Source: JAXHUK01 sp034189725
GTDB lineage: Bacteria; Chloroflexota; Dehalococcoidia; SZUA-161
Reading direction: 5' to 3'
Assembly: GCA_034189725.1 (NCBI GenBank)
Contig: JAXHUK010000050.1
Location: forward strand, 1 to 14,073
Length of the DNA: 14,073 bases
Part shown: one piece after another, positions 7,363 to 14,043 of the stretch
How the letters are laid out: every line of letters begins with the position of its first letter
How positions within the stretch are numbered: the first letter of the stretch is position 1
Translations under genes and position numbers: made by a program
Notes under the pieces: generated by a model
What the model was told of the DNA's origin: nothing
Databases searched by the model: none
What the model saw: the letters and a program-made list of their open reading frames with translations, nothing else

Positions 7363-8340
7363 TTACTTACCCGCTTGTTTGCTCTCCTGACCCATTCTGC
7401 GGCCGATGATCCACGACAGTGCTACCGCTACAACGCCGACAACAGCACCAACGCCACCCCAACCCAGAGCCTGTCCCCATCCCCCTGCTTCGCCGGGTTC
7501 CCCTTGCGGACCCTGTGGACCTCTCAATGCTGATGCAGGTGGTTCTTGGATATACCACTCAGGGCGTGCTCCCCAGGGGAATGCGGGAATCTTACCATCG
7601 GCTATCGCTTGAGTATACCAGGCGGGAATGTCAGCTTGATCGAAATCGGGGTATGTGCCAACAGTCGGATTTTCCGGCAAGCCATAGACACTTATATCCT
7701 CAGTCAGGATATACATCGAATGCAGGCCACCCAACTCATTCTCTCCGTAGAGATAGGCCTGGGGATAGGTGCTTTTGAGTTCATTCACCCGCGCCCTTCC
7801 CTGTTCGACCAAGTCATTTCGATCTCCAAACAGGATCGCTCCCGGTGGACAGGTCTTGGCACAAGCTGTTGTCAGCCCATCTTCTACCCTATCTATACAG
7901 AAGTTGCAGTTGTACGTCACAGCCCTTGGGGTCGCGATCTCAACTTTGATCCTGGGAGATATGTCATGGCCGCCGATTTGTGGTACCTGGAATGGGCAGT
8001 ATATCACGCAGCGCCCGCAACCGATGCATCTCTCTTGATCAACGGTAACATAACCCAGGTCATCATATCCCCGGGCATATGTCGGACAAACCTTGACACA
8101 GACTGCTGCAGTACAGTGCATACATGCCTGTCTCGTGTATATCCACTTGACGGTACCGTTGCTGCTGATTTCTTTAAATTTGATCTTATTCCAGGTCTCA
8201 GCCGAGAGATTCGGCGGATTTTCATAAGAACCTTCATTTGTAGTCGATACCGCTGGCAGTTCCCACCACTGCTTACAGCTGACCTGGCAACCACGGCAGC
8301 CCATGCACTTAGAAGTATCAATAAGCAATGCTTTCGACAT
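7363..8340 (-). CDS. fdhB: Formate dehydrogenase iron-sulfur (beta) subunit with C-terminal membrane anchor
   Basis: This 325-residue subunit takes electrons from FdhA through four [4Fe-4S] clusters. The cysteine groups are CMGCRGCQVSC near the N-terminus, CMHCTAAVCVKVC, CIGCGRCVIYC and CNFCIDR with CAKTC, the ferredoxin-type order of the FDH-N/DMSO-reductase beta family. Residues from about 297 to 317 form one membrane helix (GAVVGVVAVALSWIIG) ending in RRMG, which should anchor the subunit. Just before it is a short collagen-like run, GPQGPQGEPGEAGG. There is no signal peptide, so export probably occurs together with Tat-targeted FdhA. The ATG at 8340 has a strong GAGGAGG site and starts 26 nt after fdhA. 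No cytochrome b gamma subunit follows. Confidence 0.95.
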   Translation of the reverse strand: MSKALLIDTSKCMGCRGCQVSCKQWWELPAVSTTNEGSYENPPNLSAETWNKIKFKEISSNGTVKWIYTRQACMHCTAAVCVKVCPTYARGYDDLGYVTVDQERCIGCGRCVIYCPFQVPQIGGHDISPRIKVEIATPRAVTYNCNFCIDRVEDGLTTACAKTCPPGAILFGDRNDLVEQGRARVNELKSTYPQAYLYGENELGGLHSMYILTEDISVYGLPENPTVGTYPDFDQADIPAWYTQAIADGKIPAFPWGARPEWYIQEPPASALRGPQGPQGEPGEAGGWGQALGWGGVGAVVGVVAVALSWIIGRRMGQESKQAGK

Positions 8341-8366
8341 GGCTGTCCTCCTCTCTAAAGGTTGTA

Positions 8367-11300
8367 TTACGCTTTACTTATATTACACAGGAATGCCTTA
8401 AATTCTGGGATCATGGTATTGGCATCCCCCACATGAGGTGTTAGCATGTTGGCACTATCACCCTTGGAGAGACCCGTATAACCCCAGTGCCAGGGCATAC
8501 CTATTTCGTGAACAGTGCTGCCATTAATCTGGAATGGCTTGAATCGCATAGTAACGACGGCAACTCCTTCCACTTTACCACGAGCCGTTTCGACGATGAC
8601 TTTATCCCCATTCGCAATGCCCTTCTCGGCTGCTAGTTCCTCGCTTAGCTCAACAAACATATCGGGCATAAGTTCTACTAACCAGGGGAGGTTCCTGCTC
8701 ATCTGTCCTGCTTGCCAGTGTTCAACTACCCTATATGTCGTAGCTACGATGGGGTATTTATCAGGCGTTCCCTTATGATCCATATCCGAGTCCCAAATCT
8801 TAAAGGCGGGGTCATTTTGTTGACCGGACATGAGATTATCAACAGGGCTTTCCCAGGGCTCGTAATGCTCCGGGAAGGGGCCATCAGCACGACCCATACC
8901 AAATAGACGTGCGTGTCCCTCCGGCTTCATGATAAATGGGTACCTGGTATTCTCGGGATCAACTGCCATGGGAGGCCAGCCGCCATCAGGAACGTCACCC
9001 TCCCATTTGCCATTCTTCCACCAGATGACAGGATGTTCTTTATCCCAGGGGACACCATCAAGGTCTACCGAAGCCCGATTGTAGATAATACGACGGTTAA
9101 CCGGCCAGCACCATGCCCACCCCGGAGTAAGTCCTACATTATAGGGACCTGGCGTAGGATCACGGCGGGCAGACATATTACCATCCTCAGTATAACTGGC
9201 ACAATAGAGCCAGTTACCGGAGCTGGTCGTCCCGTCATCCTGAAGCTTGGTAAAGCTTGGCAAGAGCATTCCAGTGGTAAGGTCGTAGCCGTTAATCTCC
9301 TTGGCCACCACGTTTGGGTCCGGAATATCGCCGTAATTCCACGTCAACTTTGTAATTGCATCGGCATTAGGCCCACCCTGGTTAGTGTAGAGTTCCCTGA
9401 GCTTGAGAACGAGACGGTTGATTATCCAGAGGTCATCCTCAGCATCATCCGGAGGATTTATCGCTTTGTAGCGCCACTGCATCCAGCGGCCACTGTTGGT
9501 CACACTTCCTTCTTTTTCGTAGGAACAAGCTGCCGGCAATAAGAAAACCTCGGTGTTTACATCTGCGGGATTGACACCAGGACGCTTCCAGAATGCAGCC
9601 GTCTCAGTCTCCCAGAGATCAACAGCTACAAGCCAGTCCAATTTGGCCAGTGATTCTCGCTCCATATTAACGTTCGGCCCACAAACAGCCGGGTTCTGCC
9701 CCCAGCACATCAATCCCTTGATCTCGCCAGCATACATTGCCTCAAACAGGGCAATCCATGAGTAATCAGTGTAGGGTTTCGTTGTCTTTGGCAAATATTG
9801 ATAGCCGAACTCGTTGTCTTTGGTCGCAGCATCGCCATACCACGCCTTCAACAGGCTAACCATATATTTCGGGTAATGCTGCCACCAGTTGGCACTCTTT
9901 GGATCGTTAGTGGTTGGTGTAGCCCGTTGCAATAACTTTTCAAGTGTTTCATCCTTGTTCGTCGGCTGGCTGAGGTACCCTGGCAGGATATGTGCAAGGA
10001 GGCATTGATCCGTAGACCCTTGCACGTTCGACTCTCCTCTCAGAGCGTTGATGCCACCTCCAGCCACACCAACATTACCCAACAATAACTGTAATATGGC
10101 ATAGCTACGAATCATTTGCGTACCATTGGTATGCTGTGTTGTGCCCATGGCATACATGATCGTACCAGCTTTGCCCGGTTTGCCTGTTGCACAGTATTCG
10201 CGGCAGATCTCAAGATATGTATCCTTGGGAGTTCCTGTAATCTTACAGACTTTGTCTGCGTCATACCTGGCAAACTGCTTTTTCAGAAGTTGGAATACAC
10301 AGTTTGGATCCTGCAGTGTTTTATCCCTCTTCGGTATACCATTCTCATCAAGTTGATACTGCCATGTTGACTTGTCATAGCTTCTCTTGTTCGCATCGTA
10401 ACCCGAGAATAAACCGTCGAGGTCGGCAGCACCCTTGAAATCGGGATGTATGAGATATGGGGCGTTGGTATATTCAGTGACATATACCATATTGTAGTTC
10501 TCAGGATTCGCATCCATATCATCAAGTACGTACTTGATCATGCCACCAACAAAGGCTACATCCGTACCCGATCTCATTGGGACATAAATATCCGCTTTCG
10601 AGGACGTACGAGTGAAGCGAGGGTCGACACTTATAAGCTTGGCACCCTTATCTTTGGCTGCCATAACCCAGCCAAATGAGGCAGGATGATTCTCAGCGGG
10701 ATTGGAACCAATAGCTATCATACAATCGCTGTTAGCTATATCTGACCAATGGTTGGTCATTGCTCCTCTACCGAATGTCTCCGCCAAACTGGCGACGGTG
10801 GAGGAGTGTCATATGCGTGCTTGATGCTCAACATAGACTAGTCCCATGGCACGCAAGGCCTTCACCAGTAAGTAGCACTCCTCATTGTCTAAGGCAGCAC
10901 CACCAACAGAAGCGATACCATCGGTTCGGTTTACCAGATAGCCTTCAGCATCCCTCTCTGTCCAGTTAGCATCACGAGTTTTTTTAATCCGGTCGGCTAT
11001 TTGTCCAATAGCCCAATCCCAGTCCTTCTCCTGCCAATCAGCACCCCCTGGCGCTCGGTAGAGAACCTTAGTAAGACGACGGGAGTTAAGTTGGCCATCA
11101 ATAGTACGAAGCTGGCTCAAACTTGCTCCTTTGGCACAAGCTGCGCCTCGGTTGATGGGATGGTCTGGATCACCCTCAATGTTTATGACCGTATCACCAT
11201 TTGCAGCGACAATGAAGCCGCAACCCGAGGCATCGTAGGGACAGATGGTAGTCGTCTCACCTATCTCTTTCTTCAGAGGAAAACTTCTGGGAGAAGCTGC

Positions 11301-11396
11301 TCTTCCTTTTTGGTATGGCCCTAGAGGATCGAGGATTACAATCCCAGCTGTCCCAACAGCACTGACTTTTAGAAAATCCCTTCTACTTATCTCCAT
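8367..11396 (-). CDS. fdhA: Formate dehydrogenase alpha subunit, selenocysteine-containing, Tat-exported
   Basis: Catalytic subunit that oxidises formate at a Mo or W bis-pyranopterin centre. The frame from ATG 11396 (AAGGAGGG ribosome site) meets UGA at 10811-10809 and continues to TAA at 8367. Read as Sec, the product has 1009 residues, close to E. coli FdnG, whose Sec as I recall is also residue 196. The local sequence ARI-U-HSSTVASLAETFGRGAMTNHW is the family's active-site block with Sec then His. The N-terminus has a twin-arginine signal (SRRDFLK, residues 4-10). The N-terminal cluster motif is CPYDASGC with Cys52, Asp55, Cys59 and Cys87; most relatives have Cys where Asp55 stands. A conventional gene caller would split this gene into two pieces. 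SelA/SelB in the same window and a SECIS hairpin support one selenoprotein over a pseudogene. Confidence 0.96.
10763..10811 (-). promoter_or_regulatory. UGA(Sec) codon and bacterial SECIS hairpin in fdhA
   Basis: UGA is at 10811-10809. Downstream on the minus strand, CTCCTC (10801-10806) pairs with GAGGAG (10763-10768), ACCG (10796-10799) with CGGT (10770-10773), and CGCCA (10790-10794) with TGGCG (10782-10786), leaving a GTT apical loop. The loop G and U are 20 and 21 bases after the UGA, where I count the loop GU in the remembered E. coli fdhF SECIS. SelB binds this kind of loop. The pairing is seen directly; function is inferred from the family. Confidence 0.85.
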
Positions 11397-11479
11397 GGGA
11401 ACCCTCCTTGTTTACAGAGAATACTGGACCATTAAGAAATACCCTCTTTCTGATATCTCTATCATATCCGAGCTAATAC

Positions 11480-11500
11480 ACATATACTAATATTATATGT
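11480..11500 (-). repeat. AT-rich hairpin in the fdhA leader
   Basis: ACATATA (11480-11486) and TATATGT (11494-11500) form a perfect 7-bp stem with a 7-base loop, about 85 bases before the fdhA ribosome site. It lies within the predicted 5' untranslated region. Role unknown. Confidence 0.35.
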
Positions 11501-11514
11501 ACATTTCACACCCC

Positions 11515-11539
11515 CCTCTGGGCTTCGCCACCCCAAAGG
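11515..11539 (-). repeat. GC-rich hairpin in the fdhA leader
   Basis: On the minus strand CCTTTGGG and CCCAGAGG form an 8-bp stem with one G-T pair, around a 9-base loop GTGGCGAAG. It lies about 120 bases upstream of the fdhA start within the predicted leader. No T tract follows, so it is not a simple terminator. I could not match it to a known riboswitch. Confidence 0.4.
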
Positions 11540-11590
11540 TACACCAATTTACGTAAATCTATTTCTGATGATATTCGCATATGTTAAGAC

Positions 11591-11619
11591 AGTCTAGCTC
11601 ACGTTCTGCAATTTGTCAA
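11591..11619 (-). promoter_or_regulatory. Promoter of the fdhA operon
   Basis: A perfect TTGACA (minus strand, 11614-11619) is followed after exactly 17 bases by TAGACT (11591-11596), a 4/6 match to the -10 consensus. Transcription would start near 11584, giving a leader of about 190 bases with two hairpins before the AAGGAGGG ribosome site. This is the best housekeeping-type promoter for the fdh genes in the window. Confidence 0.6.
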
Positions 11620-11698
11620 GACTTTGGCACATTTCCTACAACTTCATTGATATATACAAGCCCTCATTAGTCACAAAACCGATAATCATTCATAAGTC

Positions 11699-11848
11699 CT
11701 ATGGATTCCACCTCGCTTCCCTTAACCTATTTCTGCCCAGAGCGGCAGCTAACACTGCTATCAGCACAATTAATCCTGCCGTTAGATATATTCGCCGTTT
11801 CATCACAACCCCAATTAACGCCCGTTCTTTTACTATTTGTTCACTCAT
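11699..11848 (-). CDS. Possible small single-span membrane protein (49 residues)
   Basis: From ATG 11848 the minus strand encodes 49 residues. After a polar start (MSEQIVKER) and a basic patch (MKRR, residues 16-19) comes one strongly hydrophobic segment, about residues 20-38 (YLTAGLIVLIAVLAAALG), then a basic tail RNRLREARWNP. An internal ATG at residue 16 would give a 34-residue form and has GGGGT upstream, while the first ATG has no clear ribosome site. The basic-hydrophobic-basic layout is what a real small membrane protein looks like, but length and lack of family recognition keep confidence low. It lies just upstream of the fdhA promoter on the same strand. Function unknown. Confidence 0.3.
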   Translation of the reverse strand: MSEQIVKERALIGVVMKRRIYLTAGLIVLIAVLAAALGRNRLREARWNP

Positions 11849-12076
11849 TCACACAAACATTGTTCAAAGGTACCACAGCTTCAAGCGTGCTGCCAATCGC
11901 CCGTATGTCACATTTGGTATGAGTAAACAGTACTATTGATTACAGGGAATAGAGAACAGCGTGCTCCTCAAATTAGTCAACTGGACAGCAACTTACTGTT
12001 CCATTCCGACCGGCGGAGAAAAGATCCCTCCTGATTCCGTTCTCATCCCCTGTTGGATCACCGAAAACAAACAAAA

Positions 12077-12100
12077 AGGATGCCCGCAAGGGGGCATCCT
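12077..12100 (-). terminator. Orphan intrinsic terminator on the minus strand
   Basis: AGGATGCCC (minus 12100-12092) and GGGCATCCT (12085-12077) form a perfect 9-bp GC-rich stem with a 6-base loop. It is followed on the minus strand by a T-rich tract interrupted by two G (TTTT-G-TTT-G-TTTT). No T tract follows on the plus strand. It is a well-formed terminator, but no recognised gene lies upstream on this strand in the window, only a possible 50-residue ORF. Confidence 0.65.
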
Positions 12101-12146
12101 ACCCAAATTCAGCAGCAAACAGCCAAGCTCACTTTTTCCCTCTTCA

Positions 12147-12160
12147 TAGCCTATAGGCTA
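12147..12160. repeat. Perfect 14-bp palindrome TAGCCTATAGGCTA
   Basis: The sequence equals its own reverse complement over 14 bases. It lies between the possible 50-residue ORF and the orphan terminator. It could be a binding site for a dimeric protein or chance; nothing else supports a role. Confidence 0.35.
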
Positions 12161-12223
12161 ACTGCATCAGTAATGTTTCCAAATCCGAGCCTTGCTGAGG
12201 TTAGTCTATTGCGCTATTCTATC

Positions 12224-12376
12224 TCAGGTCTCACGCATCAATAGTGTGACTCCTGTTCTCAGTGTAGTTTCGATCACTACCAATACATTCAGTCTATCGT
12301 AGACATAGCCTCCTTTCAATGGTATTACTCCCCCTTTAGTATAGGTAAAGCTACTACTATTGTAAGTAATACACAT
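12224..12376 (-). CDS. Possible 50-residue hypothetical ORF
   Basis: ATG 12376 to TGA 12224 on the minus strand gives 50 residues, including GGVIPLKGGYVYDRLN and VLVVIETTLRTGVTLL. Two good ribosome-binding sequences occur inside the frame: GGGGGAG before a TTG at codon 20, and AAAGGAGG two bases before an ATG in another frame that stops after five codons. The perfect terminator at 12077-12100 lies about 120 bases downstream, so a short transcript ending there is plausible. I do not recognise the protein. It may equally be part of a non-coding RNA or chance. Confidence 0.2.
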   Translation of the reverse strand: MCITYNSSSFTYTKGGVIPLKGGYVYDRLNVLVVIETTLRTGVTLLMRET

Positions 12377-12391
12377 AATTTAGTTACGGGT

Positions 12392-12420
12392 TTGTACCAA
12401 AGACATTTGACTGCTATAAT
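12392..12420 (+). promoter_or_regulatory. Extended -10 promoter pointing toward the Fe-S protein genes
   Basis: TGCTATAAT (12412-12420) is a full extended -10 element with a perfect TATAAT. TTGTAC (12392-12397) lies 17 bases upstream but matches only 3/6 of the -35 consensus, as is common for extended -10 promoters. Transcription would start near 12427, 480 bases before the first Fe-S gene, implying a long leader or a separate small RNA. Confidence 0.5.
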
Positions 12421-12454
12421 GACTCGCACAAATATGGAGAAATGACCTGAGCGG

Positions 12455-12505
12455 ATGTCAGCCAAGGTAAAAACCGCCGCCGCAGTGGAACTCGATGCTT
12501 AGTAG
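12455..12505 (+). CDS. Possible 15-codon leader ORF ending in tandem stops
   Basis: ATG 12455 encodes MSAKVKTAAAVELDA and ends in two adjacent TAG codons (12500-12505). The same frame then stays open to 12781. It begins about 28 bases after the predicted start of transcription. It may be a leader peptide, or the start of a decayed gene whose remainder runs on after the stops. The ribosome site is weak. Confidence 0.2.
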
Positions 12506-12629
12506 ATATTCCGTCTCTGCGAACTTCACCCTGGTGGCAGCAACGAACCCCTGCCCGTGCATAATATAAGCGCAACTCTGGAGAGGGAGGTGATTATCGA
12601 AACCATGTTTTCTCTCATTCTCCCTGATT

Positions 12630-12682
12630 CCTTTGATAAACTCAGGTCAGGCCTGTCAAAGGGTTATTTATTGCCCGACAGG
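12630..12682 (+). repeat. Inverted-repeat block, likely a dispersed intergenic repeat
   Basis: CCTTTGA (12630-12636) pairs with TCAAAGG (12656-12662), and CCTGTC (12652-12657) with GACAGG (12677-12682). The two stems share bases and exclude each other. The core (TTTGATAAACTCAGGTCAGG) resembles the dispersed repeats of form TTCGACAAGCTCAGGACAGG that I recall from many environmental bacterial genomes. In frame it translates to FDKLRSGLSKG, typical of such repeats. That comparison is from memory. Confidence 0.45.
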
Positions 12683-12695
12683 TCTATCCTAATCG

Positions 12696-12709
12696 AAGCC
12701 GAAAGGCTT
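12696..12709 (+). repeat. GNRA-tetraloop hairpin
   Basis: AAGCC (12696-12700), GAAA loop, GGCTT (12705-12709): a stable 5-bp stem closed by a GAAA tetraloop, just after the inverted-repeat block. It suggests the leader RNA is structured. No T tract follows. Confidence 0.35.
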
Positions 12710-12910
12710 ACCACAACCGGTACGTATACACTACTATTCATTTTCATCCCCGTAATGCGGAAGGCAAATCAGCATGGGTAACTTTGATGAAAGTTTGACG
12801 GTCGCTGTGATAAAACCCCCCTATCTTGACAAACCAAACTGAATTAAACAAGATGAACCTGGCAAGAGGCACATAATGCTCCAAGAAAACATCTGAGAAA
12901 GGAGAACGCT

Positions 12911-13717
12911 ATGTGTGAATTCTGTACAAAACATGGCGAGGGGCAGAAGTGGTACCTGGCTATGAGAAACTACTCTCGCGAGCTATGGGAGCAAAAGGGG
13001 CGGCCGGAATTCGCCGAGGATTTCTGGGTCAATTTCGAGGATAACTACGGTAAACCAACAGCACAACTGGACTCATTAGCGAACAAGCCCATTATTGGAC
13101 CGATCGCTCGTTACCTAGCTGCTCGCAAATTAAAGGCTGAGCATGCAGGCCAGGTGGTACCTATCGAGGACGCGGAGCAAATCATCGATATGCAGGACTC
13201 CATTGTACGTTTGCCTTGCGTCTGCCGCAAGATGCTCACAGGTCGTGAAATGCGCTATTGCTTTGGCATAGGCGTTGACGAGACTGGTATCCTGGGTAAG
13301 TATCCCGATTACTCTGAGAGTCTCGAAGTGCTGGAGAGGGAAGAGGCCAAGAACCTTCTGCGTTCATTCGACAAGCAGGGCCTGGTACATTCCATCTGGA
13401 CTTTCAAGACACCCTATATCAGCGGTCTCTGCAATTGTGATCAAGATTGCCTGTCCTACCGTGTGAACGCTAAGACAAACCTGACAAAGAATATATTCCG
13501 CGCTGAGTACGTAGCACTGGTAGACTGGGAGCTATGCAACGGCTGCAGGAAGTGCCTGTTGGCTTGCCAGTTCGGGGCTATCCACTACTCCATCACAATG
13601 AAGAGGGTTACCATTGACACATTGCAGTGTTGGGGCTGCGGTGTTTGCCGAGCTATCTGTGACAAGGATGCTATCAACCTGAAACCCAGAGCCGACTTCG
13701 CCAAGTTGCCTTGGTAG
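12911..13717 (+). CDS. Multi-cysteine 4Fe-4S protein, function unknown
   Basis: This 268-residue cytoplasmic protein has 16 cysteines in three zones. The N-terminus reads MCEFCTKHGEG, with a CxxCxxH motif. The middle has PCVC (Cys103, Cys105), Cys117 before FGIG, and CNCDQDC (Cys174, 176, 180). The C-terminus carries two ferredoxin-type motifs, CNGCRKCLLACQ (209-219) and CWGCGVCRAIC (240-250). Both lack the usual Pro after the fourth Cys. No membrane helix or signal is seen. The ATG at 12911 has AAAGGAG six bases upstream. A small ferredoxin follows 13 bases later, so the pair is probably cotranscribed as electron carriers for an oxidoreductase. I recognise the cysteine layout as that of uncharacterised proteins of anaerobes but cannot name a family or substrate. 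Confidence 0.9.
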   Translation: MCEFCTKHGEGQKWYLAMRNYSRELWEQKGRPEFAEDFWVNFEDNYGKPTAQLDSLANKPIIGPIARYLAARKLKAEHAGQVVPIEDAEQIIDMQDSIVRLPCVCRKMLTGREMRYCFGIGVDETGILGKYPDYSESLEVLEREEAKNLLRSFDKQGLVHSIWTFKTPYISGLCNCDQDCLSYRVNAKTNLTKNIFRAEYVALVDWELCNGCRKCLLACQFGAIHYSITMKRVTIDTLQCWGCGVCRAICDKDAINLKPRADFAKLPW

Positions 13718-13730
13718 AAGGAGATAGACA

Positions 13731-13952
13731 ATGAACATAAAAATCAATGACCAGGCATGCGGTAATCCGCTGGATTGTCGGTTGTGTCTGGACCGCTGTC
13801 CTGAGAAAGTGTTTGGAACATATCCCCGTAGAAAAAGGAAGCCCGGTGTGGCGGCTGGAGATTGGGTTATTTTTCCTATATTCGCTTCACAATGCACAGA
13901 CTGCAGGGAATGCCTATCCTTCTGCCCACAGCAAGCCATCACAGTAAGATAA
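13731..13952 (+). CDS. Small ferredoxin-like protein, two 4Fe-4S motifs
   Basis: A 73-residue protein with eight cysteines. The second motif is canonical, CTDCRECLSFCP (Cys55, 58, 61, 65). The first is spaced oddly, Cys10 then Cys16-x2-Cys19-x3-Cys23-Pro, so its first ligand is five residues from the second instead of two. Between them lies a basic patch (RRKRK, residues 33-37). The ATG at 13731 follows AAGGAG and starts 13 bases after the preceding Fe-S gene, so the two are likely translated from one mRNA. It probably shuttles electrons with its neighbour; the partner enzyme may lie beyond the right edge. Confidence 0.88.
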   Translation: MNIKINDQACGNPLDCRLCLDRCPEKVFGTYPRRKRKPGVAAGDWVIFPIFASQCTDCRECLSFCPQQAITVR

Positions 13953-13953
13953 C

Positions 13954-14043
13954 CCGGCAGGTGCATAGACGGCAGCCAAGCAAGTCCCATGATGAATGCA
14001 ATTGCACCCAGGGAGAGGATGGTGATTCCTGGCAGGTGGATAG
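13954..14043 (+). repeat. Imperfect direct repeat after the ferredoxin gene
   Basis: CCGGCAGGTGCATAG (13954-13968) recurs almost exactly as CTGGCAGGTGGATAG (14029-14043), 75 bases apart. The first copy starts one base after the ferredoxin stop codon. The copies may be a local duplication or regulatory sites. Confidence 0.3.

Larger units (their letters stand above)
11397..12910. other. Long divergent intergenic region between the fdh operon and the Fe-S protein genes
   Basis: About 1.5 kb with no large gene. The separable parts are listed on their own: fdhA promoter and leader hairpins, a possible small membrane peptide, an orphan minus-strand terminator, a perfect 14-bp palindrome, a possible 50-residue ORF, a plus-strand extended -10 promoter, a short leader ORF and an inverted-repeat block. 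I searched both strands for a tRNA-Sec and found none. Confidence 0.6.

Noticed and set aside
7546..8358. 270-codon plus-strand frame opposite fdhB
   Set aside because: It is a shadow of fdhB, which has complete ferredoxin motifs.
10787..10811. fdhA as two genes or a pseudogene broken by a stop codon
   Set aside because: The frame is unchanged across the UGA, the flanking residues are the Sec active-site block, a SECIS-like hairpin follows and selA/selB are in the window.
12264..12280. tRNA T-arm (GTAGT, TTCGATC, ACTAC) as part of a tRNA-Sec
   Set aside because: The arm is well formed, but I could not build an acceptor stem, D arm or a UCA anticodon arm around it.
12500..12545. Molybdenum cofactor riboswitch on the minus strand
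   Set aside because: A 14-base stretch (CCACCAGGGTGAAG) resembles the E. coli moaA leader as I remember it, but the pairing partners around it are absent.
12557..12781. 74-codon plus-strand protein
   Set aside because: Part of it (FDKLRSGLSKG) looks like translated repeat sequence and there is no convincing start; better treated as leader or repeat.
13532..13990. 152-codon minus-strand frame
   Set aside because: It lies over both Fe-S protein genes, which have clear cysteine motifs and ribosome sites, and it shows no family pattern.
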